Shown here in pieces: positions 45,257 through 56,488 of a DNA stretch of 64,000 nt. Position 1 is the first letter of the stretch, and each line of letters starts with the position of its first letter. Where the stretch lies: positions 14,811,900 to 14,875,899 of the forward strand of contig NC_053138.1 in NCBI RefSeq assembly GCF_016808335.1, in the 5' to 3' direction. The stretch comes from Panicum virgatum. Lineage: Eukaryota; Streptophyta; Magnoliopsida; Poales; Poaceae. Both the position numbers and the translations under genes were made by a program. The notes beneath the pieces are model-generated. The model saw only the letters and a program-made list of their open reading frames with translations, made no database searches and was not told where the DNA came from.

Positions 45257-46924
45257 GCTCAGCAACGGCTAGCTCCAGCCTTGCCTCTGCAGCTGCTTCG
45301 GTCGCGGCGATCTTTATACTGCGATGGGCTGGTCACTGGTGGCAGCGGCTTTGGCGTGCTCGGGTTCGCTTCCGATGACGAGGAGAGCGCGAGCGGCGAC
45401 GGCATGACACGCATCGTGCGGGGATGCGCATGATGAATTGGACATGCGTCGCGTGCGACAGCGTGGCCCAACTGGGCAGGGGGAAAGAGCCGAGCAGGGG
45501 TACGCCTGCCGTGCGACACTGCCCAGATACCCGCCGCGTGGCACACTGGCCCCACAAGGCGCAAGGCCCGTCCGCTCGAGACCACCATCGAGCCAATTTC
45601 ACAACGTATATCGAAACCGGCTCCAAAATTAGATCGAGACACAGCATCATCAAGGACCTCACGTCCCTGACGTCTACAGCCGCCGGCCCTCGTTCTTCAC
45701 TGCGCGGCCTAGAGCTCGTGTGAGCAAGCAGCTGACTGGCGTGTGAAGAAGACTGCTGGCTGAGGGCTGAACCTTTTTTTTTTGAGAGAGAGAGAGAGAG
45801 GTGGGGCTGAGGGCTCAACTGCTGACTAGACCAAAGCAGTATTCAGAAACAACTCAAACAAGGCCTCCATGAAGAAAGACGCAGGTTATAATATAGGCCT
45901 CTTGTTGGGCCTGTAGTTCTCCTTCTCCATCATATATGCGTGTGTTTCTCGTATGGGATGGGATGATGGACTGGTGAGGATCGATGTGGGCTCCAGCTTC
46001 GGCTCAATCTAAACGGCCAAAGAGAAGACGGCTGCCGCTCCTGCCAGCGAGGACGGACAACGAGCCGTGGATCTTATACATTTTTCGGAAGATTTTTTCT
46101 TCCTTATCTTCCACTATTTTAGATTTTTCCACTATTTGAGATTCGTGCCAACTAATTCTATCTGTCTGATCCACGCCCTAGTCACCCGTCTCCACCACCA
46201 TGCGCTCGCCACCTCCACCATGGGTGCCCATCGCGGTTTCCGCCGCTTCCGTGGCTGCCCGTCCCGGCGGCCACCACCGCCCAGCTCCCTCCGCCACCAC
46301 CGCCCCAGCTCCCTCCGCCACCACTGCTGCTGCCCGTGGCGGCCCTGCCGCCGCCCGCAGTCCCGTGGCTGCCCGTCGCGGCCCCCCCCCCCCCCCCGCC
46401 GCCGCCCCCGAGGCTGTCCGTCGCTGTCGCCGCGCCCCTGCGGCTGCTCGTCCACCGCCGTCGCCGACCCATCTCCACCCGCCGCGTGCTGTCAAGATGT
46501 TGATTTAGAAAATGTTGATTTAGGTTTTGATAATTGTTGAATCTATTATGTCATGATGTCGAGATAGCTGGTAAAAATGTTGAATGTAGTATTTTTTTTC
46601 TAAAAATTGTTGAAATGTGTTGTATAAAATGTTGAATCTATTCTTTTTTAAATGTTGAATTGTTTTAAAAAATGTTGAATCTAATTAGACTATAATCTGA
46701 ATTTAATGAGCTTTATAGTTATGTTGCTTATCCATCTTCGGGTTGACATATAGGAGCCCCCACTACGAGTCCTGCCTCCCTGCTCCTCTGCTCCCCGGCG
46801 GCGCCCAGAACAAAATCGGGGAGAATCCCATCCCGGATTCCCGGTCACCCCCAACGTCTTCCTCGTCGCCTCGCCTTCCCCAATTCGTCCACCAGTAACT
46901 CCCAAACTCTCCTCACTAGTCACC
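45257..46924. other. Upstream DNA of the pseudogene and of the DUF295 gene, no gene called
   Basis: 45257-45780 is the former 5' region of the phospholipase pseudogene. A (GA)n run sits at 45783-45800. 46180-46490 is a C/G-rich low-complexity stretch (poly-Pro/Ala in translation), including a run of about 17 C near 46382. 46495-46690 is AT-rich with about nine degenerate TGTTGAAT words. No TATA box near the DUF295 gene is convincing. Confidence 0.5.
46495..46690. repeat. Degenerate AAATGTTGAATC repeat cluster
   Basis: The word (A)AAATGTTGA(A/T)T recurs about nine times at irregular spacing of roughly 15-30 bp, with A/T filler. It is not a clean tandem array. It directly follows the poly-Pro/Ala-like GC-rich tract. 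Confidence 0.55.
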
Positions 46925-49264
46925 ATGGCTGCGCCCTCGCCCTGGGCGAATCTCTCACCCAAGGAAGTCTCCGAGATCGCCCGCCGTGTCCCCTGCGAAT
47001 GGGACCGCGCCCACATGGCCTTCGTGTGCCGCTCATGGCGCGCGGGGCTCGCAGCTTCCCCGCCCCCGCCGCTCCCGCGGCTCCTCCTGCCGTCCGACGA
47101 CTTCACTCGCGTAGCCTGCATCCTTAGCGGCTGCAGCATCCACCAGGGGCACCACGCCCCGTTCGGCCTGCGCTACCTCGGCTCGTGCGACGGCGGCTAC
47201 CTCTTCCTCGCCATGGAGCAGAGTCGCGGCCACCGCCTCATGGGCCTCCTCCAGGATGAAGGGGGGCACATCCACATCCACTTCCTCCCCGACGAGGTCT
47301 GCACCCGCTACAACCCGTCGGCCCAGCACGTCCACAGCATGGTCATCCTCGCCGCCACCCTCTCGTCCGCGCCCGATGTCCCAGGCTGCCTCGCCGCCGG
47401 CATCGTCACCTATCAGCGGGACGTCGACGGCCCGCGCCAGCTCCGCTGCGCGATCTGGCGCATCAGTGATCGGGTGGTGTACGACATCACGCCCCCCTAC
47501 ATCACCGAACATGTGGAGGACCTCGTGTACCGCGACGACGGGTGCTTCCATTTCCTCACCGACGAGGAGCACATCCTCGCGTGCGCGCCGACCTTCGTTC
47601 AGGATGGGGACGAGGCGCTGCGGGGAGTATCGCTCTCCTCGACGCTACGCCGCTGCGTGCCCAGGGACACCAGTCACGATGGGTTCGTTCGAGCTCGTTA
47701 CCTGCTCGAGTCCCGCGGCGAACTGCTGATGATCGTCAGGTTCGCTCCCGATCCTGATTCGCCGACGTCGGGGTTCAAGGTGTTCAGCCGGATTGGACCG
47801 CTGGCGCTCGAGGACGACGGCAGCAGCGGCATGGTTGGGCGCCCCTATACCTGGAGCGAGCTGGACACGCTGGGTGGCCGGATGCTGTTCGTGGGGAGAG
47901 GCTGCTCCAGATCCTACGAAACGGCCGACTACCCGGGGTTCAAGGCCGGCATCTACTTCTTGGATGATCGGAGCTTCTACGAGGAGGAGATGATGTTCCG
48001 CTGTGTCAATGAGAGGCAGTATCTCTGCAATGACAACGGCAAGTGGTCAGAAGGGCCGCGTTCGGTTGTCGAGCGCTTCTTCCCGGAGCAGGTGCCTTCC
48101 AACCACTCTTCTCCGGCTTGGTTTCTCCCTCGTCAAAGACGTGCAGCTTGCCTTCCGAAAGATATTCTGATAGAGATCGCCCGACATGTCCGGTGCGACG
48201 CTGGACGCATTCGCGTGCTCCACGCCTGTCACCTGGCGTCCGCTGACCTCGGGGCGGCGGCGCCGCCGCCGCAACTCCCGTGGCTGCTCCACCCGTTGCC
48301 TGGAGGGCCCTCATTCTCCTGCTTATATTGTGGGGACGGCGCGGAAAGCGTCATCCACAGCGTGCGCACCCCCGCCGACGCCCGCTTCGCTCGCTACTTC
48401 GGCTCATACGACGGCCGGTGGGTGTTTCTCGCCGGCGGCCCGGTTCATAAGTTGGTCAATATTCTGAACGGGAAGGTATACTTGCTCCCTGGACGTGTTG
48501 CGTACCCGCGGAACGGCCGGGACGACATGGCCATTCTCGCCGCCACGCTCTCGTCGTCACCCGACAATGAGGGTTGTGTTGCGGCCGCAATTGTGCAAAT
48601 GGATTACCTCAACAAGCCCAAGGGGATTGTTTTCTGGGAGATGACATCAGCTGTTGGCGTGGACCCGTTCGCACCTTCGAGCATAAAGATGGATCCGGAA
48701 GATGTACTGTTCCACAACTCATCTTTCTATTTCATCACAAGCACATCAGAGATATTAGTCTGGAAACCGGATGTGTCTCAGGGTCTGCTCCCCCACGACA
48801 ATTGGAGCTCGTACCGCATCCAGTATGGAACTGACGGACTCCACTATCAGCAGATCCGTTCTCGGTATCTTGTGAGCTCCCGCGGAGAACTACTGATGGT
48901 GATGAAGTGCGGTCAGCAGAAGAATTGTCGAGCTGAATACTTCAGGGTGTTCCATGTTACCGGCCTTGATGAAACAAAACCACCTTTCGCTCCATGTCTC
49001 TGTACTGAGCTGAAGTCGCTTGACGGCCGGATGTTATTCTTGGGACGAGGGCACTCTAGAAGCTACGAGACCAGCGATTTTCCAGGGTTTCTCAGCGGCA
49101 TCTACTTCTTGGATGATAATGGCTCAAACCAAATAGACAAGGCATCCTACTCTTGCAACGACAACGGGAGGTGGTCGTCAGGATCGCCTCCCATAATTAC
49201 CAACTGCTTTCAGCCAGTACAGGGCGGCTCGGACTACTCATCTCCGGTATGGCTTCTGCCATGA
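46925..49264 (+). CDS. Single-exon protein with two fused F-box/DUF295 units, 779 aa
   Basis: The protein is an internal duplication of an F-box-like N-terminal helix region plus a DUF295 (KIB-type beta-propeller) domain. Unit 1 spans about residues 1-402 and unit 2 about 408-779. Each begins with a short F-box-like stretch (LSPKEVSEIARRV and LPKDILIEIARHV). Each then has a propeller opener (YLGSCDGGYLFLA and YFGSYDGRWVFLAG), MxILAATLSSxPD, a late block GRMLFxGRGxSRSYET followed by PGF and GIYFLDD, and an ending (SSPAWFLP and SSPVWLLP). Most family members are 350-450 residues with a single unit. F-box proteins of this type are substrate adaptors of SCF ubiquitin ligases, but partners here are unknown and both F-boxes look degenerate. 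The ATG has a good context (ACCATGG). Confidence 0.87.
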   Translation: MAAPSPWANLSPKEVSEIARRVPCEWDRAHMAFVCRSWRAGLAASPPPPLPRLLLPSDDFTRVACILSGCSIHQGHHAPFGLRYLGSCDGGYLFLAMEQSRGHRLMGLLQDEGGHIHIHFLPDEVCTRYNPSAQHVHSMVILAATLSSAPDVPGCLAAGIVTYQRDVDGPRQLRCAIWRISDRVVYDITPPYITEHVEDLVYRDDGCFHFLTDEEHILACAPTFVQDGDEALRGVSLSSTLRRCVPRDTSHDGFVRARYLLESRGELLMIVRFAPDPDSPTSGFKVFSRIGPLALEDDGSSGMVGRPYTWSELDTLGGRMLFVGRGCSRSYETADYPGFKAGIYFLDDRSFYEEEMMFRCVNERQYLCNDNGKWSEGPRSVVERFFPEQVPSNHSSPAWFLPRQRRAACLPKDILIEIARHVRCDAGRIRVLHACHLASADLGAAAPPPQLPWLLHPLPGGPSFSCLYCGDGAESVIHSVRTPADARFARYFGSYDGRWVFLAGGPVHKLVNILNGKVYLLPGRVAYPRNGRDDMAILAATLSSSPDNEGCVAAAIVQMDYLNKPKGIVFWEMTSAVGVDPFAPSSIKMDPEDVLFHNSSFYFITSTSEILVWKPDVSQGLLPHDNWSSYRIQYGTDGLHYQQIRSRYLVSSRGELLMVMKCGQQKNCRAEYFRVFHVTGLDETKPPFAPCLCTELKSLDGRMLFLGRGHSRSYETSDFPGFLSGIYFLDDNGSNQIDKASYSCNDNGRWSSGSPPIITNCFQPVQGGSDYSSPVWLLP

Positions 49265-51033
49265 AAGCGAGCTGGACATGCTGGGTGGCCAGTTTGTAGG
49301 GCGAGGATAGTCTTCTCCAGCTAGGCTTCACCCTTGAGATGGCAGGTTTTTGGCTACGATCCTCTCTACCTCCGTTTGTTTGGTGCTGAAATAATTGCTG
49401 TGGTTTTGTTCAGTGAGTTGAAAACTTGATACCATTACTTTTCTGTACATTGTGGAAATCAATCAGTTTGCATTCCTGAATGAACAAACGACTACCATTT
49501 GCGACCTATTTGTGTGAAGTGACAGAGAATCTATCCTAAAAATATGTGTGTTGGCAATCAGTGTTTTTTCTTATGATTTCACTCTATCAAGGAATTGGAT
49601 TGATGTGCTTGGAATCTGAATTTGTGAGACTCATTATCCTTCCTTAATTTGTTTACCAATGGGTACCTCTGTTCTGATTCACTAAGAAGAAATGCAGAGC
49701 CAAGGAAGGCTTACTTAATTCATTTACCAATCTTCTGAAGTGTTTAGTTTGCATGCCTTCCTATAATGTGATCTTGCAGTGGAGAATGCAGTCTGTTTAT
49801 CATCGCTGTGAGAAAAATGTTTTGATTCGTTGTGCATTCCTGTCATAGAAATATACATATAGCTATTGGTGATTTCAGTTGCATCATTTGTTCTTTCTGT
49901 GGATACAATCAGGTACTCACAATTACTGAACTTTATCCCTGTGCCTAGTACAGACAGTTTCTAAATCATGTGTTCAATGTAACTTTCCTATATGTGAATT
50001 GACTGAGAAAAGGACATCAATGTACAAATGCTAAGTACTAGTATTTGAGCTTTGCAGGTTTGACACATTACAACTTTTTGATCCTTCATGCTTTTCATGA
50101 TTTCAAAGCAGAAATGTCTATTGCCTTCTTTAGCAATAAATGGCTATTGGCTAGCATGGTATTCATGCTATGGAATTCGTTACCTTGAAAGAAGCACTTC
50201 TGTATGTAGATGTCATCTTTTTTCCCACTGTCTGTTCATGATAGGTCGTTGTGTTTATCCCTTGCGTGAGTAATTGCATGGCATTACCAGGCACATCATG
50301 CTGATAGTAAAACTATGTTGGCTTACACTTCAGTGTAGAAAGTGCTTTGTTTTTTTGGTGAAAAATAAAATGCTAAGTTGTGCTCTGCATTCCTGATTGA
50401 CCCACTCATTGCATGGCATGGTCACATGGAAGCTGATTTTGCATAGTTTAACTGAAGCACAGTAAAGATGCACTGGACAAGTTAGTGAGGCTCTATGCCG
50501 AACGAACACGGAAGACCCTGACACCCCGTCCAACCCCTTTTTTTGATATAATGGATAATCGGCCTCTATATCCACTACTGGTGATATATGCAGCCAAGTC
50601 CAATTTTTCCTGGATTATGCGTAACTGATATACTGAACTCTGTTCATGTTTCTCCGTTCAATCCTATGTCGAATGTATCCTAAGATATGTGTAAAGAGCC
50701 CTTTTACAATACTTGGAAATACTTCCCAACGCCTCGCAACGCCTACACAAAATAACTATTTTGATTGATTTAATTATTTGAAGGGTAGTATGGTCATTTT
50801 GCAATAAAAAAACCCACCCCCACCCCGCGCGCCTGCATCGCACGCCGCCGCCGTGCGTCCGCGCCCCACCCCCGCGGGCCCTCGTCCTCTGCATCGCACA
50901 GCGCCGCCGTCCGGCCACGCCCTCGCCCTGTTGACGCCGCCGTCCCCTGCCCTATCCTCGGACTTCGCTGCCGCCGCCGCCCTACCCTATTGTACTGCGC
51001 CGCCGCCGCTACCCTGCCATCACCGTCGCCTGC
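49265..51033. other. 3' flank of the DUF295 gene and intergenic DNA, no gene
   Basis: 49265-49500 is probably 3' UTR. 49500-50800 is AT-rich with no credible coding frame. 50810-51030 is C/G-rich low-complexity DNA (Pro/Ala-type codons) into which the large Gypsy element inserted. Confidence 0.5.
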
Positions 51034-51038
51034 CGCGG

Positions 51039-54000
51039 TGTGACATCCCGAAAAATCTACCAAAATAAAACACGCGCTAAAAATAATTTTCAAAATTTTT
51101 TTTCATCGTCGAGCTCAATTATCCCTAAACCCTAATCTCTTCCTAGAATTTTTTTTCCGCCGTCCCGACACCCGGTTTCAACTGTCGTTCCATCTCCCAT
51201 TTCTCCTCGCTCCGCGTGCGTCGCCGTCCGACCGGACAACGCCGGCCACGCGCGGTAGCCGCCGCGAATATCGCCGGCACGCGCTCGCTCTCTCTCTCTT
51301 TCTCTCTCTCCTTCTCTTTTTCCTTTTCTTTTTCCATTTTCCTCCTTTTTCTTTTTTCCTCCTCCCCCTTCCTTCCCTCTCTCCTTTCCCCGCACGCTGC
51401 AGAGCAACTCGCCGCCACGCCCCGCTCCCCGCACGCACGCGCGCTCCCGGCCGCCCCCTGCCACCCCGCCTCGCTGAGCCGCCGTGTCGCTCGCCTACCT
51501 CGACGCCGAGCCCCCTCGCCCGCCGCTGCCGACCCGCCCTGCCCACCTGCCCACGCGCCGCGTGCGCTGTGCGCAACGCGCGTTCCGCGCGACCTCGACA
51601 CCGCCGTGCTGCTTGCCTTCCTCGATGCCCGAGCTCCGCGTCCGCCAGCAAGCAGAGCCACGTGCGGTGCCCCGCCTTCGCCGCCGGCCGCTCCTGTGCT
51701 CGCACAACACCCACGCGCTCCACGTGCCTGCAGTGCCCGGCACACCGCTCGGCCTCTGCCCGAGCTATCCCATCTCCCTGTGCCGCCTCGCCGCTCCACG
51801 ACGGCGAACGCCATTAATGGTCGCGAGCTACCTCGCCGGCCGCCCGACACGCCTCGCCCGCTCCACCGCCTTGCCACGCCTATAAGTAGGCCCTACACCT
51901 CGCCTCCGACCTGCACAACCAGCCCACCAACCCCAGCTCTCCACCTAAGCCCTCTAGCGCCGCCGCCCGAGCAAGCTCTGCCCGCCGCCGCCGGCCCCCG
52001 TGGCTAGCACGCTCCGCTGCACCCCAGTCCATGGTGAGTGAGGGAAAAGGGTCCCACCGTCGCCCTCTTCCTTTTCCCCTAGTCCCGGCCGCCGCTAGGC
52101 CCTGCAGCGCCGCCGCTGCACCGGCCAGGGCCGATTGCCGCCCGTCGCCATGGCTCCCCTCCCTGTGGGGCCCCTCCTCCGAAATTGAGGAGGGGAATCC
52201 ATTCCCCGTGAGCCCCTCCTCCTTTCCCCCTCCTTCTCGGCCGCCGCCGTGCCTCGAACGGCCGGCAAGGGCCGCCGCCGCCCCCTCACGCGCCCTCCCC
52301 TATTTCCCGTTCGGGAGGAAGAAGAGAAGGGCAAATATGCCCATACCCCCTGCACTCTCTCATTTTTAATAAAGAGCCCTTCCACTCTTTTGTCTTTTGC
52401 AAAAGAATCCCTGCCCTTTATTATATTCGCAAATAAACCCTTCCACCGTATAAACACAATTTCAATTATACCCCTACACTTTTCCAGAGTGGCCCCGATG
52501 TTTTCTAAAATTCCAACCAAGCCCCTGTTATCTCAGAAATAATTGCAAAAAGGCCACTGAACCCTAGTTTAGCCCTAACCACTCCTTTAACTCGTCATTT
52601 CATGCGCCAAAAATCGTCCGATCGTCCTGAAACTTTACCACGCTATTTCTTATATACTTTTGACCATGCCATTAGAAAACCACCCAAAAATATTACTCCT
52701 GTCTCCCTATCTTAATTATTTTCGATTCGAGCTCAGCGATAAAACTTTTATTCCTTTTTCTTGATTGTGTGCTTGTTTGTGTGCGGCGTAGATCACGGTG
52801 TGAACGAGGGAGAACTCGTCGACGAGCAGTACTGTGAGCAAGCGAACGAGGACCAGTTCCGCGACCCCGAACCCGAAGGACAATACCTCGATCAGGACTT
52901 CCCGGAAGGCTTTGAGAACGGCAAGTTCAATCCCGCCTTTTGATGCATATTTTGTCCTAGTTTTTATAAACACAACATATTGGCCTGTTTTACAAAACTG
53001 TATATGTTTTAACTGCTAAAAACATGGTTGGATAGCCACCCCTTGATTTGTTATAACTATTCCTTGACCACCTAGATTAATGTCTGGATATGATCTGTTT
53101 GGACGTTAATCGCTGCTAGAACGCTTAGGACCTTAAACACGGTACTACTTGTTTATAAAAAGAAAGTGTGTGAGTGTGTGGGAAGGGAAAATGTGGAATT
53201 TTCGAAAGATGAGTTTAGGCGGGATGGATGGCACTTCTGTGTGATGTGCCAAATGGTGTGCTCGTACCTGTGTGGTAGGGCAAGGGAGGGAGATATCCAT
53301 CTTGTCACAATTAAGGACTGAGTTGGTGTGTCATCTTGCCTAACTCTACTATCGTGCAAACCACTCGACCGTTGTATGGGCAACGACTTAGCATAAACCC
53401 CACTAGTTAGTCTAATAGCCATCAGGAGAGCTGAGAGCAACGGGTGACCAGGGAGAAGGGATAAGCTCTGTGTGACTGATGCCCCGGTTAAACCTCGGTG
53501 ATAGGTCGATGACCCCTTGGTGGATCCCGTGGTGGCTAGTCTGGTCTAGCTAAGGTGGGTAATGGCTTTGTTGGGATCTTCACCGACACTAAGGTGATTG
53601 TGCTGTGGTACCCCGCTTGTGGGTAAAGTTGCACACCTCTGTAGAGTTAAAATCTATTCGAATAGCCGTGCCCACGGTACTGGGCGAGTTACAGTTTGGT
53701 CATACAACTAGTGTTTCTTCTGGGAATGGATGGGTTGGTGTGAGTTGTTTTGGAAAAGTGTCCGGCAGTTGTGCCGTGTGCTACGGCGGATGAGGAGTCT
53801 GGTAGCAATCTAAAACTTGGATCCTGTGTGGATCAACCCTACGTGTAACTCAGCGTAAGATAATGGCTTTTGAAAACCCCTTTCGTTCAAATAAACCCAT
53901 GCATAAAAATTGGCTTTCCACAAATTAAACCCTAGCCTTATCATTGGTTTACCCTGTGCATTATATTCTGTTTATACCCTCTCCATAGGTGTGGTCGGAC

Positions 54001-54345
54001 TTGCTGAGTATGTTTGTACTCACCCCATTCTTAATTTTTACAAAGGAAGATCCAGACTTCGTTCCCGAAGACGTTGAGTAGAGGTTCCGTCCTGCACCCA
54101 ACCTTGCCTGTGGATAGGGTCACCCGCAGGAAGTTCCGTATGGCGCAAGACTCTGATGACCCCCTCTTCATAGTTAATATTGTTGCGTGGGTGTTAGTTG
54201 TTATCCTCGTGATAGTGGCGCTTCACTGCCCACTTCCGCGTAGAGTTGTACGGTGATGTACCATCTGATGTAATAAAAGTGTTATCAGCCTCTTGGGACT
54301 GATACTGTATCACTTTTAAGTCTTCTCTTATGAGGGGACGCTTCA
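51039..54345 (+). repeat. 5' LTR of the right-hand Gypsy element
   Basis: 3,307 bp, TG...CA. It contains a TATA-like TATAAGTAGG at 51881-51890, with a C/T-rich stretch (51290-51390) upstream, so U3 probably ends near 51910. Its last 2.4 kb match the partial 3' LTR. Open frames at 51143-52007 on both strands follow from base composition only. Confidence 0.9.
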
Positions 54346-54347
54346 TG

Positions 54348-54361
54348 TGGCATCAGAGCTG
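54348..54361 (+). other. Primer-binding site (initiator Met-tRNA type)
   Basis: TGGCATCAGAGCTG starts two bases after the 5' LTR. It differs from the common TGGTATCAGAGC at one base, a C for T. Confidence 0.75.
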
Positions 54362-54487
54362 TAGGTTGGCCGTAGGACGTGACCCTAGGAGCAAGACTAT
54401 TTTTCAGGCCTTTTCACATTAGGACTTTTCCTTGCTTAATCCTTTTTCCACACAAATACTCACAACTGATTCTTGCCTTGTTCCAGA

Positions 54488-55214
54488 TGGCTGATAATGG
54501 ATGGAGTGGCGGAATCTGCCCGCAGAGCCCGGCCATCCTAAGTTATTGCTACTCAGCCTGGAACGTGTCGGAGTTGTGGACCCACCAGAGTACGTCTACC
54601 GGGAGTACGACTCCAGGGGCACTCTTCGGTGCGACATGATGATTTTCGTGGGAAAAAGCACCCGCTACCCTGACGTGGACCCCTGGTTCATCTCCACCAC
54701 TGGCTTTCGCTTCCATGACACCTACCGAAAGGCCGCCCGAAAAGCCCTGCGACGTCTGCGTGTGGTCTACAAGCATCATCTCCAGCGGACTCCTATGGGA
54801 TTTTTCCCACCTACTGGAGGAAGAGGACTCTCATGGATTGCCCGGATGAGAGGACTTGGGAGAGAAGAAGAAGACCTAGAAGGTACAGTCTCCCACCTAT
54901 CCATCTACCTCACCGGCCTGGATAAGCTCCACCGCGAACAGGCGGCACAACTGAAGCACCAAATCCACAGGGCAGAAAAGGCAATCCAAGAAATAGGGGA
55001 ACAACGGACAAGAGTCGTACGACCTGAGTATTCCCTAGCCGCTCTCCAAGCCCAATGGCAAGAACACGAGGCTCATAGAGGAGTAGGAGGGTGGATGGAA
55101 AAAGAACCCGAAGAAACCCATTGGGATAGAGGTACTCAGACCGAAAATGATGTGATGGTGCAGTGCCTTCCACCAAAGAAGCGTCCTATCCAGATAGAGG
55201 AAGAGTCCCCATGA
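54488..55214 (+). pseudogene. Accessory frame A between primer site and gag, frameshifted
   Basis: A start at 54488 opens MADNGWSGG, but the conserved body is in the +1 frame from about 54515 to 55214, so one shift is present. The body has EYDSRGTLRC, RYPDVDPW, a GFRFHDTYRKAARKALR helix, FFPP and a glutamine-rich coiled-coil-like stretch. It shares this order with frame B at 55363. No known domain is recognised. Similar hypothetical proteins occur in grass Gypsy elements as I recall, but I cannot check this. Confidence 0.65.
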
Positions 55215-55362
55215 TAGGAGCAGCACTCCAAGCTAGAACCCCTATCCTAATAATCGTGTATCCATGAAATCTGTATCCCACCATGTTGTAATAATAAATA
55301 CCATCTATCCCCTTTGTACCCAGATATTTGTGTAAGTTTGTTCACCCTATCATTGTTTTCAG

Positions 55363-56209
55363 ATGGCTGAGGAAGGATGGACCCAGGGCAATTGCCAAGC
55401 TGCACCTGGCTTCCCCAGCCTCTTGATCAACGCCCTGGAAAGCCTTGGCGTTACAGAACGCCCAAGGTACTATAGCGGAGAGTACGAGCACCATGGTACC
55501 CTCCGCTGCAGGGTGATCCTGGTCATCACCAGAAGCGACCGCTACCCCGACATCCAGCCATGTCGAGTGACCGCCATGGGGTTTAGACACCAAGACGCCT
55601 ATCTCTTGGCCGTCAGGAAGGCACTCCGTTATCTGTGCCGGATTTTAGAAGGACACCTAGCCCACACACTGATGTGGTTATTCCCTCCGGCCATCAGAAC
55701 CCCAGTTTGGGAAGCTCGTATGAGAAGCCTGGAACGGTGCCGCCATGAAGAAGACCCCCTGTACCAAGTGACTACCTATTTAGCCTCCTTGGATCACTCT
55801 TTGACGAGCAAGCCAGCATCCTGAGGGAGCAGACCCATCGAACCGAGCAAGCTGAGCTCGCGGTAAGACTGCAATAGATCCGGGTAGCCCAAGCCGAGGC
55901 AAGAGTCGCAGCTGCGGTCAGCAGCGAAGCGGTTGCCCAGGAGAGCCTCAGGCAGGTTCGGGACCGGCGTATACAAGATTGGACCAGAAGTGGAACGCCA
56001 GTCCCGGCGATTGGGGAAGACCATGTTCTACTCGGGACACCCGTCATAGGATGGGACCACTGTTGGGAACACCACAAGCCCTGCCGAGAACCCTGGAGGG
56101 TCTACTGCCGCCGAAGAAGCTGCTGCGCAACCTCGGGAAAACGGAAACCTAGAGAACGGCGAGCACGGACTGAAGCACACTCCGAAGAAGGCTCGCCCCG
56201 CGAGTAGCA
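55363..56209 (+). pseudogene. Accessory frame B between primer site and gag, paralogue of A
   Basis: The open part, 55363-55824, starts MAEEGWTQG. It shares with frame A the blocks GxYEx-HGTLRC, RYPDIQP, GFRHQDAYLLAVRKALRYL, and a Pro-Pro turn followed by W-E-A-R-M-R-S-L. Beyond 55824 an Ala/Glu/Gln-rich coiled-coil-like tail continues in another frame to about 56209, with a TAG on the way. Function unknown. As an extra open frame before gag it resembles, in position only, the leader frames of Ogre/Retand-type elements. Confidence 0.65.
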
Positions 56210-56488
56210 TGCCCCGAAGCCACCCCAACCCCTTTGGCTTAAATTGTACCCTAAAGTGTGACTCTATACCCGGACGAGTAGTACGCGTTTGGCCTTGCCC
56301 CAGTGTTGTACCTCCCCTCATTGTAATAAAGTTGTGTGTGTTTGTTGCTTGCAAGCTTGTGTGCTTGTTGTTAGTTTGTGTGCTTTTCAACGGAAGGTAG
56401 ATTCTGCCTTTTCAAAAATACGAATTAAATAACTTAAACATCACTTAATTCTAATCCCAATCTCACAAAGACTCTACCCAATCTACAG

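Noticed and set aside
51143..52007. Frames of 244-263 codons on both strands
   Set aside because: They lie in U3 of the 5' LTR, consist of low-complexity Arg/Ala/Pro or Ser/Phe runs, and show no domain.
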